This document shows, piece by piece, positions 61,002-64,000 of a stretch of 64,000 nt of DNA. Position numbers and translations under genes: made by a program. Source of the DNA: Steromphala cineraria (Eukaryota; Mollusca; Gastropoda; Trochida; Trochidae); NCBI GenBank assembly GCA_916613615.1, contig OU744735.1, forward strand, positions 57,086,582-57,150,581, in the 5' to 3' direction. Within the stretch, counting starts at the first letter, position 1; each line of letters starts with the position of its first letter. The notes under the pieces are model-generated. The model had not been told where the DNA came from, ran no database searches, and worked only from the letters and a program-made list of their open reading frames with translations.

Positions 61002-61800
61002 AACAAAACAAAACAAACAAAAAAGGAAAACAAAATACAATTTGAAAAATAAACTAAATGTAAAACAAAACATATTTCATAAACAAAAGAAACTGCTTTT
61101 AAAATTTGTATATATAAAACTAACCTTGAAGTAACTTTTTATTGTTAAAAAATTGGGAATAATATTATGAATATCAATATGGCATGAAACTTGTCAAAAA
61201 GACGCTGGGTCATGGGGCGAAACCCTATAATGCAGACTCGATAACATTAATTTGGTGACGAAAGTCGTCTAAAAAAAATATACAAAAGGGGCCCTACTAA
61301 AGATAAGATGTTGCCTATTGTCAAATAATACCATTGATTGGAAATGTTCGGAAATGTAAAACGATTTGTGAACGGGGGTAAACAACAATGGCGTTGTGAA
61401 GGACAACTCTCGCTTCGATGAGAAATGACGTCTGCGCATGTCCGGTAGTAAAAAAAATTCGAGAATGTTTTTAAAGATAATTTTCACGTTCCGAAATGGA
61501 ATTTGGTAAGGGATGCTAAAGGTAGGCCCACAATATCACTAAAAATAGTTACATAATCTCGTCAAACATTGATCTAGACATCGAACAGATCAAAGCGATG
61601 CTTAAACTTAAACAATATGTTATCATACTTACCTGATTAAAGTCTTTATTAACAAAAACAACACTCAGCATTTCACCCAACTATTTCATTGAACATTTCT
61701 ACTTCTACGAAAAGACCTCATAATCCTCCTACGAAAAGACCGAAATTCACTCCTACGAATGGGATCCTCCTACGAAAAGACCTACACCCGTCTCTTTAAC
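61002..61800. other. Intergenic sequence before the second fucosyltransferase-like copy
   Basis: Low-complexity AAACAAAACAAAC and AT-rich sequence; near 61700-61790 GACCTCATAATCCTCCTACG and CCTACGAAAAGACC recur three times. No gene recognised. Confidence 0.4.
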
Positions 61801-62445
61801 TTTGGACACTTTGGAAATGAATCACACAAAAAAACAATATTGTCCATTTATTTGAATTAAAAAGCGAGATATTTCCTAGTTTACACTGTAGAAAGTTGTT
61901 TTACAAATTGGACTGTTACATCTTTCTTAGAATTGACCATACCTTCTCAGCTATATACTGTTTTGACGTCGTTTTGAAATCACATGTAGGCGCAAAAACT
62001 ATTTGTCGGCCATTTTGAAAGGATCAGCTTGTTATCTTGATAATTATGCAAATGCTATTTTATTGAATACGACAAAATCATAATTTTGGATATAAGTTTA
62101 TGAATGAATAAGGGTTTGACTTTTTTAGCGTTAACAAATCTATAAATTAAAATATAAATCCCTTATATTTGTTTACTTTAGTATCATTATTTTGAGGTAA
62201 ACGATATCTCCCTTATATATTCGGATATGGTCAACCGGAACTAGTCAGAAAACTTTTTCCGGATTTTATTCACAGGAAGAAAAAATGACGGCCACGTACC
62301 CTACTTGACACTTGGATGATTGCAGGTGAACAATCATTTAAACTCTAGAGAACATTTAATTTCATTTCCATTTCTACCTATCCAATATAAGTAAATAAGT
62401 CATATCTGTACTTAATACCAATCTCATTGAAATCAGATCATAATC

Positions 62446-62805
62446 TTTATTGTTCTCAGTACGGTATAACTATAGAATTAGTTCGCCACTTTTTTCATAT
62501 TATATTCTTTTAGTAAACTGTTCTTTAGGTTATGATTAGGTTTTGTTTTATGTTTAGGGTTAGGGTTAGGGTAAGGGACTTACTTAGGGTAAGTGTAACG
62601 TTAGGGTAAGGGTTAGGGTTAAGAATTTGGGTATATGGTTGCTCCCGCTGTTCTGCCTTTACAATGCAGAGTGTCAAGCAAGACAGCAACATCTCGAGCC
62701 CACCTTTTAAGTTTCAAGTTTGGTATGATGCGACCAGGAATCGAACCCCTGCATGTCTTCCGGGTGACGAGCAGACACTCTACCACTGAGCTACGTCCCC
62801 GGTAT
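62446..62805. mobile_element. Insertion in duplicated flank: telomere-like tract plus SINE
   Basis: Absent from the paralogous site near 49690. It contains TAGAATTAGTTCGCCAC, a TTAGGG-rich tract at 62555-62630 and, on minus, the tRNA head of the first SINE family (CCGGGGACGTAGCTCAGTGG with GGTTCGATTCCTGGTCG) at 62803-62722. The SINE body stops near 62650. Confidence 0.75.
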
Positions 62806-63563
62806 ATCACTGCATGATTCCTATGTGTTATGTAACAGATTCCCCTACTTGCAACTGTGGTTAGTAACTTTGAAGCTGCACTCCATTTCTTTCTCACATT
62901 GGACCATTTACAACCAATTTAGAACTAATTTGTATTTGTCTTGAAAGGTTACTTAATATGCCATCTATTCTGAACTGACATGTTGGCTCTACTCAAAAGC
63001 ATGCTAATATTAAACTACAAAGATCGGTCAATAACTTCATAATATACTCACAAAGATTTTCTGACTTTTCGTAAAATATATTTTTCGTACATATGCTTTA
63101 TAAAAATGTTTTCTGATGTATAGTGTTAATGCCTTCAACTTGTTTCTTCAGTTATGTTTTGAACCTTGAACATTGTTTTAATATGTCTCTTTTCTGTATG
63201 CAATTAACTTTGCTACAACAGTGTGCATAGATTGACAGTTAAGATATCAATCATGGTTTGTCAGTCACATAATGATTGCCCCAAGCCCTAATTGTAGGGT
63301 ACAATTTTAACAGAAGAGTCAGTCAGCATTGACAAATCTGTATTTGTCTTATTACTCCCTTGATGGACAGAAAGGTGTAAGGACTTTCAATAAACCTCGT
63401 AGAAAGGGAAAATATTAAATATTCCATTGATTAATTCTGTGATGTGCTTGCTTATCTTGTGTGTGGTAGAATTTATTTTTAAATCCAAATTTGTGATCTC
63501 AAAAATACCAAATTTTGATGTTTTTATATTGTGATAGTATGATATTGCTGTTTTAGATGCAAA

Positions 63564-64000
63564 ATGAATAAGCTGACGTTGCTGTATTGCAGTATTGGGA
63601 TCTCCGTCCTGTTGTATATATGGTTAAAATACAATTTGGACCTATCGCCGCCAAGACGAAGGGCATTGTCGGCCTACATTCCACTTGAGCCGAAGAGGGG
63701 CTACTTCATCTATGTCTGTGATGGAACCTTTTTCTGTGGCGGTTGGGCAGACAGGTTTAAAGGAATTGTTGCCAGTTACCTCATAGCCAATGCCACCAAC
63801 AGAAAGTTTGGCATTCATATGACTGTTCCCTGTAGTCTCTCCAACTTGTTCTTGCCCAATTTAGTTGACTGGCAAGTCAATCCATCTGAATTGCCAAAGG
63901 AAAGTCAGATTTTTATGGCAATGAGTGACTTGGATTTTGTAAAATCAACAGCAAAAGTCGATTTGGACAAAATGTTTTCTAAAGAAGTAACTTTCTTTGC
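63564..64000 (+). CDS. Second copy of the fucosyltransferase-fold protein, 5' part only
   Basis: It begins MNKLTLLYCSIGISVLLYIW and runs in frame to the window edge (145 codons). About 16 bases in 437 differ from 51866-52302, and 13 of these fall in the first 145 bases, the anchor and stem. The lumenal motif CGGWADRFKGIVASY is identical. The likely 5' UTR acceptor is TTGCTGTTTTAG at 63555, again 8 bases before the ATG. Confidence 0.8.
   Translation, partial: MNKLTLLYCSIGISVLLYIWLKYNLDLSPPRRRALSAYIPLEPKRGYFIYVCDGTFFCGGWADRFKGIVASYLIANATNRKFGIHMTVPCSLSNLFLPNLVDWQVNPSELPKESQIFMAMSDLDFVKSTAKVDLDKMFSKEVTFF

Noticed and set aside
60867..61073. A proline/serine/arginine-rich protein (PSVRPSVRPS)
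   Set aside because: It is the translation of the ACGG repeat at the end of a dispersed element.

Overview
This is a repeat-rich eukaryotic window, almost certainly from a mollusc and probably a bivalve. Coding sequence is split into short exons with GT/AG introns, tRNA-headed SINEs are common, and several dispersed repeats look like those of molluscan genomes (tails of ACGG repeats ending in a terminal hairpin, and paired TGACCTTGA/TCAAGGTCA sites). There are no operons, bacterial genes or CRISPR arrays. The taxon call is inference from repeat style and protein similarity.

Four protein-coding loci can be supported. (1) Positions 501-10004, plus strand: five exons of a CIMIP2B/FAM166B-type ciliary microtubule inner protein; the usual first exon was not found. 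(2) Positions 11921-45657, minus strand: a complete 19-exon gene for actin-related protein 5 (ACTR5, INO80 complex). All splice phases agree and the joined frame is 710 codons plus stop. It is convergent with the first gene. (3) Positions 51866-53122, plus: a single-coding-exon membrane protein with a fucosyltransferase-like fold. (4) From 63564 to the window end, plus: the start of a second, closely similar copy of gene 3 in a direct segmental duplication.

The most striking feature is that the tandem repeats in and around the two intron-bearing genes are mostly built from exon edges. A piece of exon end plus its splice site has been copied into the neighbouring intron: about 26 copies of a CIMIP2B donor (6796-7830), 10 copies of the ACTR5 exon 17 acceptor (14061-15085), dozens of copies of the ACTR5 exon 4 donor (39131-41680), about 27 copies of the exon 1 donor (44075-45560), and two- or three-copy versions at several other edges, including the stop-codon end. 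Some copies are old and decayed, others nearly perfect. One copy forms a plausible 33-nt cassette exon (35569-35601), and another a plausible alternative first exon (2757-2787).

The rest is mostly mobile-element debris: palindromic elements with 9-bp target duplications, TTAA-flanked short elements, several SINE families, foldback elements, a LINE 3' end fragment (about 56150-56345), a roughly 1.2-1.7 kb element with a terminal hairpin present three times, non-exonic satellites (19235-19775, 21630-23540, 29221-31410, 55790-56120) and two interstitial telomere-like tracts.
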